A stretch of DNA of 64,000 nt from Vibrio agarilyticus (GCF_012641465.1 NZ_JABAIK010000008.1:62001-126000), one strand, 5' to 3'. Positions 51,556-60,996 are shown, numbered from the stretch's first letter. A program made the numbers and translations. The notes: generated from the sequence alone by a model not told the origin.

Positions 51556-51693
51556 TATACCCAAACAACTTGGAGTTGCAGGTAGGCGGCGAACGAACAA
51601 AGCCTCTGAGCACTTCGTGAACATAGATAAACTATGTGATGAGGTTTGTGAGAGCCAGCCAACAACGCTGCAACTTCAAGTAGGACGGGTATA
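51556..51693. repeat. ERIC/IRU-like palindromic element, full length
   Basis: This 138-bp copy begins TATACCCAAACAACTTGGAG and ends CAAGTAGGACGGGTATA, in the divergent gcvR/dapA gap. It may affect either promoter. Confidence 0.87.
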
Positions 51694-51914
51694 TTGGTAT
51701 GTTTTGAGTCAGTTGCCGATATCTTTGCGCTCTGACCATCACTATTTGAGCCCTTTGCTTAACGCCAGAATGCAAGATTGTGCCACTTGATCAGAACTCG
51801 GTATCAAAGATGTGCGCTTGCTCGTGTTGCAATCGAGGCAGAGCGCGTTTCTTCGCTTGAGTTTTTTCACTGCCTTACAGTACCATGCAGCAATGACCAT
51901 TTAAGGAGAATCAC

Positions 51915-52793
51915 ATGTTTTCAGGAAGTATTGTTGCCCTGATTACGCCATTTAAAGCTGACGGGGAAGTCGATTTTGATGGCTTACAGCAGTTGGTTGA
52001 ACACCATATTGCAGCAGGAACGGATGCCATTGTTGCCGTAGGCACCACAGGTGAGTCGGCAACGTTAACCATAGAAGAGCACGTTAAAGTCGTGACCAAA
52101 ACCGTTGAGTTTGCCAATAAACGCGTTCCTGTGATTGCAGGAATGGGCGCCAATGCCACTCACGAAGCGGTAATGTTTAGCCGTTTGCTGAATGAGTCGG
52201 GCATCCAAGGTTGCTTGAGCGTGACTCCTTATTACAACAAACCGACTCAAGAAGGTTTGTATCAGCATTACAAAGCGATTGCTGAAGTGAGCGCAGTGCC
52301 TATCATTCTTTATAATGTACCGGGGCGTACTGCCGTTGATCTGAAGCCAGAAACGGTAGGGCGTTTGTCGAAACTCGACAATATCATCGGCCTTAAAGAT
52401 GCCACTGGCGATCTAACCCGTGTTGCGCAGCATCGTGACTTGTGTGGTCAAGACTTTTTGCTGTTTAGTGGCGATGACGCCACGGGCCTTGAGTTTGTCA
52501 AACTCGGCGGTGACGGCGTTATTTCTGTGACCAATAATGTGGCGGCAAAAGAGATGGCGACCCTGTTCCGATTGGCAAAAGAAGGTCAGTACGATGAAGC
52601 GGCGCTTATCAACGAACGCTTGATGGGACTGCACAAAAATCTGTTTATCGAATCGAGCCCGATCCCAGTGAAATGGGCGGCGCAACAATTAGGTCTGATT
52701 GAAGAGGGTTGTCTGCGTTTGCCATTGACGACGCTTTCAGAAGAGGCTCAACCTGTGGTTCGCGACGCTTTGCAACAAGCGGGAATTATTTAA
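51915..52793 (+). CDS. dapA: 4-hydroxy-tetrahydrodipicolinate synthase
   Basis: DapA condenses pyruvate with aspartate semialdehyde, the first step of lysine/diaminopimelate synthesis. The 292-aa TIM-barrel lyase has Thr44-Thr45 (GTTGES), Tyr133 (YNVPGRT) and the Schiff-base Lys161 in GLKDATGD, all at E. coli positions. AAGGAGAATC precedes the ATG. bamC follows, as in E. coli. The dapE gene for a later step is at 60997. Confidence 0.98.
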   Translation: MFSGSIVALITPFKADGEVDFDGLQQLVEHHIAAGTDAIVAVGTTGESATLTIEEHVKVVTKTVEFANKRVPVIAGMGANATHEAVMFSRLLNESGIQGCLSVTPYYNKPTQEGLYQHYKAIAEVSAVPIILYNVPGRTAVDLKPETVGRLSKLDNIIGLKDATGDLTRVAQHRDLCGQDFLLFSGDDATGLEFVKLGGDGVISVTNNVAAKEMATLFRLAKEGQYDEAALINERLMGLHKNLFIESSPIPVKWAAQQLGLIEEGCLRLPLTTLSEEAQPVVRDALQQAGII

Positions 52794-52920
52794 CCATTTG
52801 TCGGTCTGATAACCGTACCCGCTCTGTTTGCGCGAACGCACCACACATGCGGGTATGGCAATATTACCTTGTCTCTCAGCCAAGAGACACATCGACCGCT
52901 TCGGTTAACTAGGAGTAATA

Positions 52921-53937
52921 ATGAAGTTTTCTCACCAGTTGGCGCTTAGCTCGCTTGCTGTTTTAGTGTTAAGCGGCTGCGCCGGCAATGAAAGCCAGCG
53001 ACGCCAAGCGCGTGATGATTTTACCTATTTGAACACGCCAGCGTTAGAAACTTGGCAGGTGCCGCAAGGTGCTCAGCCACAGTTCTATCCAGATTACCAA
53101 ATTCCGCAAGGCGCGTTTGCTGGTGGCGTTGGACCAGAAGTGGATATTCGTCCGCCGCAGCAAGTGCTCGCGTTGGTGCCTGGCGCGCGTTATGAACGCG
53201 TTAATGGTGATGTTGTGATTTGGCTGAGCGATCAAAATCGCGTTGATGCGTTATGGCAAGACTTACAAGCGGTGATGGATCAAACCAATGTTCCCTATAC
53301 CGAAGTGGCGAACAACACGATTGAAACCGATTGGATGACAGTCAGTGACGAAAGCGAAGACAACGCGGCGTCAGCGCGTTATGCGATGAAACAGATTGAG
53401 AGCGGCTCAAACCAAGGTTTGGTTATCAGTTTGCTTGAGTGGCGTGATGCTGACGGCAACAGCGTGCCGCCATCGTTTACTGAAAAAGAGCGTCAATCGG
53501 TCTTTTTGACCAATCTGCTGACCTCGCGTTACGACGAAAATAAGCGGGTGGAAGCGCAGCGTTTGGCGCAAGAGCGCATTAAACACATTCCAATTTACAT
53601 GAGCACCGACCGAACTGGTTTGCCAGTGATTGTGGCTCGCGCGCCGTACGACATTGTGTGGGAGCGTCTACCTAAGGTTCTGCCTGAATTTGGTTTGGTC
53701 GTGGAAGAGCGCAACCAATCTCAAGGCACGATTGTGGTGAATTACACTCCGCCAGATGATGAATATTGGCAATCGCTTGGCACCGAGCCGCTCGATTTCA
53801 CGCGCAAAGCGCATACGTTGCAACTTGGGGATCTGGGTAACCGAACCTCAATTAGCGTGGTCGATGCCGATGGAAAACTGGTCAAGCCAGAGCTGCTGAC
53901 TCGGCTGGAAAATATTCTGCGCAAACAATTGCAATAG
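52921..53937 (+). CDS. bamC: Outer membrane protein assembly lipoprotein BamC
   Basis: BamC is a lipoprotein subunit of the BAM complex. The 338-aa protein has a lipobox LSGC (Cys20), a flexible unstructured N-terminal stretch that binds BamD in E. coli, and two helix-grip domains (about 95-210 and 225-338). It lies downstream of dapA with a GGAG site, and ends at a strong terminator. Confidence 0.95.
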   Translation: MKFSHQLALSSLAVLVLSGCAGNESQRRQARDDFTYLNTPALETWQVPQGAQPQFYPDYQIPQGAFAGGVGPEVDIRPPQQVLALVPGARYERVNGDVVIWLSDQNRVDALWQDLQAVMDQTNVPYTEVANNTIETDWMTVSDESEDNAASARYAMKQIESGSNQGLVISLLEWRDADGNSVPPSFTEKERQSVFLTNLLTSRYDENKRVEAQRLAQERIKHIPIYMSTDRTGLPVIVARAPYDIVWERLPKVLPEFGLVVEERNQSQGTIVVNYTPPDDEYWQSLGTEPLDFTRKAHTLQLGDLGNRTSISVVDADGKLVKPELLTRLENILRKQLQ

Positions 53938-53961
53938 TCTTTGTTTCGCCCATGCGTAATC

Positions 53962-53995
53962 GCGATCCCCGACCTAGGTTGGGGATTTTTTTGTT
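53962..53995 (+). terminator. bamC terminator
   Basis: A GC-rich stem (ATCCCCGACCT with AGGTTGGGGAT) is followed by a T7 run. Confidence 0.9.
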
Positions 53996-54082
53996 TGGGT
54001 ATGTGTATTAAATGGTGATGATTTTCAGTGATAAAAATCTCATTATCGTGTCAATAAAGAATTCTGTTTGTAACGTTTATCT

Positions 54083-54103
54083 AAATGAGAGATATTTGCA
54101 TTT
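54083..54103. promoter_or_regulatory. Fur box upstream of the siderophore uptake locus
   Basis: AAATGAGAGATATTTGCATTT matches the palindromic Fur consensus AAATGATAAT-ATTATCATTT at most positions. It lies about 130 bases upstream of the receptor start, in an AT-rich promoter region. Iron repression is inferred from this and from the locus content. Confidence 0.75.
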
Positions 54104-54139
54104 GCATTACGAATCTCGATTGTAATGTTATTGCATTTC

Positions 54140-54199
54140 TTTGCGCAAAAAACCTCAGTGGACTTGGGAAAAGTCGATTGAGGTTTTTTTGAGCGCAAA
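54140..54199 (+). terminator. Terminator-like hairpin in the receptor leader
   Basis: A stem AAAAAACCTCA (54147-54157) with TGAGGTTTTTT (54179-54189), an inner GACTT/AAGTC stem, and outer TTTGCGC/GCGCAAA arms form one long hairpin with a T7 run. It stands between the Fur box and the receptor ATG, so receptor mRNA must read through it; it could be an attenuator or the 3' end of a small RNA. Confidence 0.7.
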
Positions 54200-54234
54200 C
54201 ACATGTCGTTGTCTCAATAAATTGGATATATGTG

Positions 54235-56133
54235 ATGAACCGTCATTTTCTGGCCCTTTCTGTTGGCGCAGCGCTTGCTGCGACTGTTGCCCCTGCGCTT
54301 GCTCAATCTTCAGGTGATGTAGAGCACATCGTTGTGACTGGCACACGTACCGAAAACTTGATCCAAAATGTGCCTAACACCACTCAAAGCTTTAGCGCAG
54401 AAGAGATCAAAGAAATGGGCGCCACCAGTGTGCGCGACATTCTAAGCCGTGCCAATAACGTGCAAATTAACGCGCAAAAAGGCGGTGTGAATATTCGTGG
54501 TTTGGGCTTTGACTATACCGTGGTCTTAGTCAATGGCCGTAAGCCGGGCGGTTTAGAAAACATCAAAGATTTCCAAAGCATGATCACCTCAACGCTGAAC
54601 GTGAATAACATTGAGCGCATTGAAGTTTTGCGTGGTCAAGCTGGCGCAATGTATGGCGCTAACGCGTTGGGTGGCGTTATCAATATCATCACCAAACAGA
54701 GTGAATTGCCGTCAACGGTCTTTTCGGTCACAACCGGAAATTCGACCACAAAGGTGAGCATGGCGCATGACTTTGGTACTGTCGGCAACTGGAATGGTAG
54801 CGTTAATGCCAGCTATGCCAAAGTCGATGGTATCGAAGAAGAGAGTTTCAGCGACACTTACGATGTGTTTACCAATGGTGATGGCTATCTTGGTAATATC
54901 AACGGCACCGTAGGTTACCAACTTAATGACAACAATCATATCCGTGCTGAACTTGGTTACATTGTTGATCGCAACAAAGAGTACCAAGACAACACTGTGA
55001 GCCGTGATACCAACCGTTCACTCATTTCTGGCGCGTTGATTTTGGATGGTTTCACGGAAGCTCATTCATACTCGACGGGCCTTGCTTATAACCGTACCGA
55101 AAACGCCAAAACCATGAACAGCGCGTTTGATTTCGATGACGTGTTTCAAGATGTGATCCTTGATGGGCAAAACGCTTGGTCAATCAACGAAACTCACACT
55201 CTGTTGATGGGCGGCGAATACGCGATTGAATCGGCCCACACGCTATTGCCAGGTTCTGGTAACGGAGACACGGCGGTTCGTGGCGATGAGTTGGACAAAA
55301 CTCTCGACCGTTACGCGCTGTATCTGCAAGATGAAATGCGTTTTCTTAACGACCGCGTGTTTGTCATCCCATCGGTTCGTTATGATCACCATGAAACCTT
55401 TGGCGGCAAAGCGACCTATCAAGTGGGCGCCACTTGGGAAGTGGTCAGCGATCACCGTTTGAAAGTCAACGTGGGTAATGGTTACAAAGCGCCAACCTTG
55501 ATGCAGCTTTACGGTGTCGAGGCAACGGGTATCGGCAGTTTTTGGGGTAACCCTGATCTGAAGCCAGAAGAGTCAGACAACTATGAGCTGCGCTATGAGT
55601 ACCGTGGTGACCGTTTGAATTATGCAATTGGCGGCTATTTCAACGATATTACCAACTACATTCATCGCGAATGTATCGACGATCCATGCCCATCAAAAGG
55701 CGCCAACTACTTGCGTGTTAACCTAGGCCAAGTGGAAATTAAAGGAATTGAAGCCGAGCTTAGCTACCAATTGACAGACGCATTGTTGGTGACGGCAAGC
55801 TATAACGGTGTGGATGGTGAAAACATTGATGATAATGGCAAGCGCACTCAGCTTTCTTATACCGCAAAACACATCTACGGCTTGGATTTGGGTTATCTGA
55901 ACTACGAGCACGATCTTAGCATTAATGTGTGGGGCAATTTGAACCAAGATTTCAATACAGGTAAAGCGGTATTTGATTACTACAACTTTAGCGCTTCGGC
56001 ACAAAAACACATTAACGACACTTACTCGGTCAGCTTTGGGGCGTACAACTTCCTACAAAGTGAGCGCGACAGTGTGAATGACTCTGCGCTTGACCCTATG
56101 GAGTGGCGCGTTACGGTTGACATGAAAATTTAA
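54235..56133 (+). CDS. TonB-dependent catechol-type siderophore receptor
   Basis: This outer-membrane gated channel takes up ferric siderophores. The 632-aa precursor has a signal peptide (about 1-24, ending ALAQ), a TonB-box-like EHIVVTG near the mature N-terminus, a plug domain (about 40-150) with VNIRGLG and RIEVLRGQAGAMYGANALGGVINI, and a 22-strand barrel ending MEWRVTVDMKI. It resembles the FepA/IrgA/VctA group; the exact ligand is not set by sequence. The ATG at 54235 is preferred to the GTG one codon upstream. Confidence 0.9.
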   Translation: MNRHFLALSVGAALAATVAPALAQSSGDVEHIVVTGTRTENLIQNVPNTTQSFSAEEIKEMGATSVRDILSRANNVQINAQKGGVNIRGLGFDYTVVLVNGRKPGGLENIKDFQSMITSTLNVNNIERIEVLRGQAGAMYGANALGGVINIITKQSELPSTVFSVTTGNSTTKVSMAHDFGTVGNWNGSVNASYAKVDGIEEESFSDTYDVFTNGDGYLGNINGTVGYQLNDNNHIRAELGYIVDRNKEYQDNTVSRDTNRSLISGALILDGFTEAHSYSTGLAYNRTENAKTMNSAFDFDDVFQDVILDGQNAWSINETHTLLMGGEYAIESAHTLLPGSGNGDTAVRGDELDKTLDRYALYLQDEMRFLNDRVFVIPSVRYDHHETFGGKATYQVGATWEVVSDHRLKVNVGNGYKAPTLMQLYGVEATGIGSFWGNPDLKPEESDNYELRYEYRGDRLNYAIGGYFNDITNYIHRECIDDPCPSKGANYLRVNLGQVEIKGIEAELSYQLTDALLVTASYNGVDGENIDDNGKRTQLSYTAKHIYGLDLGYLNYEHDLSINVWGNLNQDFNTGKAVFDYYNFSASAQKHINDTYSVSFGAYNFLQSERDSVNDSALDPMEWRVTVDMKI

Positions 56134-56189
56134 CCTTAATGTTCAACCTGTTATTGTCACTGGCTTCGGCCGACTGACGTGAAATAGAC

Positions 56190-56223
56190 CAAGCCTCAAT
56201 GCCATTTATGGCCTTGAGGCTTG
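56190..56223 (+). terminator. Intercistronic hairpin after the receptor gene
   Basis: A 10-bp stem CAAGCCTCAA/TTGAGGCTTG encloses a further GCCAT/ATGGC stem, with no T-run. It may reduce permease expression relative to the receptor or protect the receptor mRNA 3' end. Confidence 0.55.
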
Positions 56224-56241
56224 TGCAATTGAGTAACCTTC

Positions 56242-57213
56242 GTGTTTCATTACTATAAATACACTGCATTGATGGCACTGGCGATAGTCGTGCTGGGTTT
56301 CGCTTCGCTGTTTATTGGCGCTATGGACGTTTCATTGGCTGCGATATTGAATGGCGATCTTGAACAGCTCAATGTTCTGCTGGTCTCCCGCTTGCCTCGC
56401 CTATTGGCGATTTTGTGCACTGGCGTTGGTATGAGTGTCGCCGGCTTGTTAATGCAAAATCTTTGCATGAATAAGTTTGTCTCGCCGAGCACCAGCTCAA
56501 CCATCGCGTTTGCCCAGCTTGGCGTTTTATTGGCATTGATCTGGTTTAATGACGCGTCATTGCTAGAAAAAACCGCCATATCGTTTGTCACCTCCATCAT
56601 CGGCACTTGGGTGTTTATTTACTTTACCCAAAAAATTCAGTTCAAAGACATCATCATGGTGCCGCTTATTGGCATCATGTTGGGTAACGTGATTGGTGGT
56701 ATTACGACTCACTTTGCTTATGTGTACGATGTGATGCAGTCATTGCAAGGGGCGCTTGTGGGTGATTTTTCACTGATCATCAAAGGGCGCTATGAAGTGG
56801 TATTCCTCGTGGTGCCTTTGCTTGTGGTTTCGTACTGGTTTGCCAATCATTTCAATATTGTCGGCCTTGGTGAGAGTTTTGCCAAAAATCTCGGTGTGAA
56901 TTACAACCTAGTGCTGTTTGGCGGCTTGTCGATAGCGGCGCTGCTGACGGCGAGCATTGTTGTCACCGTAGGAGCCATTGCGTATTTAGGTTTGATTGTA
57001 CCCAACATCGTCGCGATGTTTCGAGGCGACAACATTCGTGGCTGCTTGCTTGATGTGTCACTGTTTGGCGCGTTATTTGTCCTGATCTGCGACATGTTTG
57101 GCCGTTTGGTCATTTTCCCTTATGAACTTCCTGTGACGCTAATCGCTGGTGTGATTGGTAGTGTTGCTTTCTTAATGCTGATGTTTAAGCGCCTCAGCCC
57201 GGCGCGGAGCTAA
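56242..57213 (+). CDS. Iron-siderophore ABC transporter permease 1 (FecCD family)
   Basis: The 323-aa protein has about nine hydrophobic segments. RLPRLLAILCTGVGMSVAG near residue 50 and the C-terminal AYLGLIVPNIVAMFRGD, the coupling-helix region that contacts the ATPase, are FecCD hallmarks. The start is GTG; an ATG at codon 11 is possible. It pairs with the next permease, 4 bases downstream. Confidence 0.92.
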   Translation: MFHYYKYTALMALAIVVLGFASLFIGAMDVSLAAILNGDLEQLNVLLVSRLPRLLAILCTGVGMSVAGLLMQNLCMNKFVSPSTSSTIAFAQLGVLLALIWFNDASLLEKTAISFVTSIIGTWVFIYFTQKIQFKDIIMVPLIGIMLGNVIGGITTHFAYVYDVMQSLQGALVGDFSLIIKGRYEVVFLVVPLLVVSYWFANHFNIVGLGESFAKNLGVNYNLVLFGGLSIAALLTASIVVTVGAIAYLGLIVPNIVAMFRGDNIRGCLLDVSLFGALFVLICDMFGRLVIFPYELPVTLIAGVIGSVAFLMLMFKRLSPARS

Positions 57214-57216
57214 CCC

Positions 57217-58233
57217 ATGACCCAATTGGTTGAATCGCAGCGCGCAAGTGCCGCGTTACGCAATCCCTCTTCGCGTAATAACGCGTCTTTGCGTAATAAG
57301 ATCCTGTCGATGGCAGTGCTGAGTCTGGTTTTGGCAGCGACTTATTTGCTGATTTTTGTTGATATGCGCTTTGTCGAGTTTGCCATGATGATCCGCACGC
57401 CAAAACTGGCTGCAATCATTATTGCCGCGTTCTGCATTGGTGTTGCGACTATGGTGTTTCAGTCGATCATCAATAATCGCATTGTCACGCCTTGTCTGCT
57501 CGGAATGAATGCGCTCTATATTCTGATCCACACAGCAGTGGCGTTTGTGTTTGGCGCAACCAGTGATTTTTCAGCAGATAAGCACATCGCTTTTTGTATC
57601 GATGTGGTGTTGATGTCCGTGTTATCCACCCTGATTTACGGATACTTGTTTAACAAGACCAACTACAACATTTTGTTTGTGCTGCTGAGTGGCACCGTGA
57701 TGGCGACCCTATTTGGCAGTATTTCAGATACCCTGCTGCGCACCATGGATCCCAATGAATACGATGTGCTGCTCAATAGTTTGATTGCCGGTTTTAATAA
57801 CGTGAACAGCGATATTATTGCGCTGGCGTGTACCCTGATTGTGCTGGTGGCGTTTTGGCTGCGCAAAGAAGTGATGCTGCTGGATGTGATAACGCTCGGC
57901 AAGCACCAAGCGATAAACCTTGGCGTGCCATACGACAAAGTGGTGGTGAAGCTGCTTTTGGGCGTCACGATTTTTATCACTATCGCGACGGCGTTGGTGG
58001 GACCTATCTCGTTTTTAGGCTTGATTATCGCAAACGTCGCTCGTGAATTTTTACCCACCTACCGTCACCGTTATCTGCTTGCAGGCTCGTTTCTTGCGGG
58101 CGTGATTGTGCTACTTGCAGGGCAGTTATTGATTGAGCATGTGTTTGAGTTCGGCTCGGTTATTTCGGTGTTCATTAACGTCTTTGGTGGCGCATATTTC
58201 CTTTATTTAATTGTCAAAGGGCAACAGCTGTAA
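57217..58233 (+). CDS. Iron-siderophore ABC transporter permease 2 (FecCD family)
   Basis: The 338-aa protein has a 25-residue cytoplasmic basic N-terminus, then about nine hydrophobic segments with RTPKLAAIIIAAFCIGVATMV and the coupling-loop region PISFLGLIIANVAREFLPT. Its TAA shares a base with the ATG of the ATPase gene (TAATG), so the two are translationally coupled. Confidence 0.92.
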   Translation: MTQLVESQRASAALRNPSSRNNASLRNKILSMAVLSLVLAATYLLIFVDMRFVEFAMMIRTPKLAAIIIAAFCIGVATMVFQSIINNRIVTPCLLGMNALYILIHTAVAFVFGATSDFSADKHIAFCIDVVLMSVLSTLIYGYLFNKTNYNILFVLLSGTVMATLFGSISDTLLRTMDPNEYDVLLNSLIAGFNNVNSDIIALACTLIVLVAFWLRKEVMLLDVITLGKHQAINLGVPYDKVVVKLLLGVTIFITIATALVGPISFLGLIIANVAREFLPTYRHRYLLAGSFLAGVIVLLAGQLLIEHVFEFGSVISVFINVFGGAYFLYLIVKGQQL

Positions 58234-58988
58234 TGATTAAAGTCAGCAATATTTCGAAATCTTACGGCGATAAACCGGTCGTAAAGCAGGTCAGCTTTGA
58301 ACTGCCAAAGGGAAAATTAATCTCGTTCATCGGGCCAAATGGCGCGGGGAAATCAACGGTGCTGCACATGATTGCGCGGTTGATCCCACGCGACAGCGGT
58401 ACGATTGAGGTCGATGGTCTTGATATTGGTCAGTGGAAAGACAAAGAGCTTGCCAAGCGTTTGTCGATTTTAACGCAGCACAACAACGTGACAATGAAAT
58501 TGACGGTACGCGAATTGGTCAGTTTTGGTCGCTTTCCTCATTCAGGGAACAAGCTGACGCAAGAAGATCATCTGCTCGTTGAGCAAGCGATTGATTACAT
58601 GGAGCTGCGCGAGTTTAGCGACCGTCACATCGATGCACTATCGGGCGGGCAGCGCCAACGCGCTTATATCGCTATGATTCTGGCGCAAGACACCGACTAC
58701 ATCATTCTCGATGAACCAACCAACAACCTTGATATTTATCATTCGTCGCAGATGATGAAGCTGCTACGGCGCATGTGCGATGAACTTGGAAAAACCATTG
58801 TGGTTGTGTTGCACGACATTAATTTTGCGTCGTGTTACTCCGATTACATTGCCGCATTTAAAAACGGCGAGCTGTATCGATTTGATACCGCTCAAGCTTT
58901 GATGGCACCGGAGCATTTGAAAGCTCTGTATAACGTTGAGTTTGAAATTCAGCAAACTCGCGGAAAATCCATCGCAATTTATTACTAA
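58233..58988 (+). CDS. Iron-siderophore ABC transporter ATP-binding protein
   Basis: The 251-aa ATPase has Walker A GPNGAGKST near residue 34, the Q-loop at LTQHNN, the signature LSGGQRQRAYIAM, Walker B DYIILDEPTNNLD and the switch His in VVLHDIN. It resembles FepC/CeuD-type subunits and energises the two permeases upstream. Confidence 0.95.
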   Translation: MIKVSNISKSYGDKPVVKQVSFELPKGKLISFIGPNGAGKSTVLHMIARLIPRDSGTIEVDGLDIGQWKDKELAKRLSILTQHNNVTMKLTVRELVSFGRFPHSGNKLTQEDHLLVEQAIDYMELREFSDRHIDALSGGQRQRAYIAMILAQDTDYIILDEPTNNLDIYHSSQMMKLLRRMCDELGKTIVVVLHDINFASCYSDYIAAFKNGELYRFDTAQALMAPEHLKALYNVEFEIQQTRGKSIAIYY

Positions 58989-59007
58989 CTCTGATTGAGA
59001 AACCAAT

Positions 59008-59946
59008 ATGATGAACCCTATGCTGCGCCTTGTTAGCGCGTTTGCACTCTGCTTTAGCGTCGTGACTGGTGCCACGGCAAAAGAGACCATCACGGTCACC
59101 GTGGTTGACGATAAAAAACAGCCGATCGCGTTGGAAGTGCCTTATATGCCAACTCGCATCGCGGCGCTTAACTTTACCACGGTCGACATTTTGGACCAGT
59201 TGGGCTTAGGCGATCGTATTGTCGGTATGACCAAAAGCTCTGCAGTTCCAGCGCATCTTAAAAAATACGCCGATAATCCCAATATCGTTAATCTTGGCAG
59301 TATGAAAGAGATTGATATGGAAGCGCTGATGTCGCTTCAGCCTGACGTGATTTTTTCCAGTGACCGCACTGTGCGCCAGTACAAGCTGTTCTCTATGATT
59401 GCGCCAACGGTGGCAAGCTTTGTTGAGTACCAAAATGGTTTTTTCCAAGGCTTTGCGGCTAACGCTAAATTGCATGGCGAGATTTTTGGTCAACAAGCGC
59501 ACGTGCAAGCGCAGCTTGATGGTTTTACCGCGCGCATTAATGCGATGAAGTCAAAAGCGCAGAGCCAAAGCGCGATGTTAGGGCTGTTTACCGGTGGCTC
59601 GTTAAAAGTGCTGGGTGACAAAGGCCGTATGTCGCTTATCACCAATGACATCGGTTTTAACAATCTTGCTGATGGCGTGAATGTTAACCACGGTAACAAC
59701 GCCTCTTACGAGCTGTTTGTGAAGCTCAATCCAGACTACGTCTTTATTTTGGATAAAGATGTCGCGGTAGGCCGAAACAGTAATTCGGCAAAAGAGTTAC
59801 TTGATAACGAACTCTTCAAACAAACTCGCGCTCATCAAACTCAGCGCATGGTATTTTTGGAGCCGGGCGACACTTGGTATGTGGCCGATGGTGGGTTTAA
59901 AGCGCTTGATATGATGCTTGGCAACATTGAAGCGGTGATGAATTAA
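59008..59946 (+). CDS. Periplasmic siderophore-binding protein (CeuE/YclQ-like)
   Basis: The 312-aa protein has a signal peptide (about 1-24, ending ATA) and a class III periplasmic binding fold: PTRIAALNFTTVDILDQLGLGD, KEIDMEALMSLQPDVIFSS, and a long central helix. It resembles CeuE/YclQ/VctP-type proteins for catecholate siderophores. It lacks a lipobox Cys. The gene is last of the uptake locus and ends at a terminator. Confidence 0.9.
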   Translation: MMNPMLRLVSAFALCFSVVTGATAKETITVTVVDDKKQPIALEVPYMPTRIAALNFTTVDILDQLGLGDRIVGMTKSSAVPAHLKKYADNPNIVNLGSMKEIDMEALMSLQPDVIFSSDRTVRQYKLFSMIAPTVASFVEYQNGFFQGFAANAKLHGEIFGQQAHVQAQLDGFTARINAMKSKAQSQSAMLGLFTGGSLKVLGDKGRMSLITNDIGFNNLADGVNVNHGNNASYELFVKLNPDYVFILDKDVAVGRNSNSAKELLDNELFKQTRAHQTQRMVFLEPGDTWYVADGGFKALDMMLGNIEAVMN

Positions 59947-59973
59947 CTATACCCATATATGGGTGTTTGATGA

Positions 59974-60015
59974 ATAATGACGTGGTGCAATGTTTGCGCT
60001 CACGTCATTATTTTT
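59974..60015 (+). terminator. Terminator of the siderophore uptake locus
   Basis: A 9-bp stem AATGACGTG/CACGTCATT is followed by ATTTTTTT. It overlaps the 3' end of the convergent DUF2897 gene. Confidence 0.88.
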
Positions 60016-60211
60016 TTGGCTGGCTTGAGGTTGTTTTTGACGGCGCGTCACCATGGCGTTGACGATCAAGTTGATTCAGCTTATCAAGATCGCTCTCTTT
60101 GGGCGGTAGAATGTGGCTGTGGGCGGTGTATTTCAGTAGCGCAATGTTACCGATGACCACGCTCACGACAATCACAATAATGATCCAAGGGTTGGTCAAA
60201 AATTCAATCAT
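60008..60211 (-). CDS. DUF2897 small membrane protein
   Basis: The 67-aa protein has one membrane segment (about 9-28, IIIVIVVSVVIGNIALL) and a charged, Ser/Lys-rich tail. It matches the DUF2897 family of Vibrio and relatives, of unknown function. Its ATG overlaps the stop of the M15 peptidase gene by 4 bases. Confidence 0.8.
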   Translation of the reverse strand: MIEFLTNPWIIIVIVVSVVIGNIALLKYTAHSHILPPKESDLDKLNQLDRQRHGDAPSKTTSSQPKK

Positions 60212-60936
60212 GCTTCCTCCACCAAACAGATGTTGGCAATATATTGAGTATAGAGCTTAGGCAGAGCGGCTAACACTCGATCCACGCCTAAAAAAGGGTT
60301 GGCTTGCCACTGCGTTGCCAGTATTTCCGGTGTCAGTTGGGCTAAGCAGTCCGTGGCCACAGCATAATGACTCAAATGCCAAGGCTCAAATGCGACGCCA
60401 CCTTGATATTGGGCATAGGGGAAGAAAAAACCGTATTGCCCAGCATGCGCTTTGAGCCAGCGATAAAACGGCGCTTGATGGCCGGTTAGATACTCCCACG
60501 GTTCCAGTTGCAGCGGCACGTTCTCAGGTAGCGCATTGACAGCGTACAGATCAAAATCACAGCCCCAATGATGGCGACTGGCCCCAGGTAGCGCCGACCA
60601 GCGTAAGATAGCATCAACTCTCTCGCGTTCATTGAGTGACAGTGCATCAATCGCTTGCCCATTTTCATCATTGATGGTTCTCTCGCCGCTAAATTTGCCG
60701 TTCCAAATCATTGTCTGCCGCGCGTAATCACGAAAACCGCTGGCAATATCAAGGGTGAATCCCGCAAGGCGCGCCGCGTCAATCAAGCTTGTAAGCGCGT
60801 CGCACACCTGATGATGAATCATCACTTGGCGCTCATGTGCGGAATGTGGATGAATGGTGAACGGCGTGAGGTGGCCCGTATCCAGTCCAGTGAGCTGGTT
60901 TGGTGTGAGAGGCGTAATGGGTATTTGCGTTGACAT
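60208..60936 (-). CDS. M15-family D-Ala-D-Ala carboxypeptidase-like protein
   Basis: The 242-aa protein has a VanY/M15B zinc peptidase core: SGFRDYARQ, SRHHWGCDFDLYA (His and Asp ligands) and EPWHLSHY (His ligand and Glu). No signal peptide is visible, so its site of action is unclear; it would trim peptidoglycan stem peptides if exported. The ATG at 60936 has AGGTG upstream; the GTG two codons earlier is the alternative. It is 60 bases downstream of dapE with a terminator between. Confidence 0.85.
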   Translation of the reverse strand: MSTQIPITPLTPNQLTGLDTGHLTPFTIHPHSAHERQVMIHHQVCDALTSLIDAARLAGFTLDIASGFRDYARQTMIWNGKFSGERTINDENGQAIDALSLNERERVDAILRWSALPGASRHHWGCDFDLYAVNALPENVPLQLEPWEYLTGHQAPFYRWLKAHAGQYGFFFPYAQYQGGVAFEPWHLSHYAVATDCLAQLTPEILATQWQANPFLGVDRVLAALPKLYTQYIANICLVEEA

Positions 60937-60954
60937 GAACACACCTTTTAACAG

Positions 60955-60987
60955 TCGATAAAAGAAACGCTCGCGTCAGCGAGCGTT
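60955..60987 (-). terminator. dapE terminator (minus strand)
   Basis: A perfect 9-bp stem AACGCTCGC/GCGAGCGTT is followed on the minus strand by TTCTTTTATC. Confidence 0.8.
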
Positions 60988-60996
60988 GCCAAATGA

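Noticed and set aside
59947-59972. ACCCATATATGGGT palindrome after the binding-protein gene as an operator
   Set aside because: It lies downstream of a gene end next to a clear terminator; it more likely is a remnant of a TATACCC-type repeat tip.
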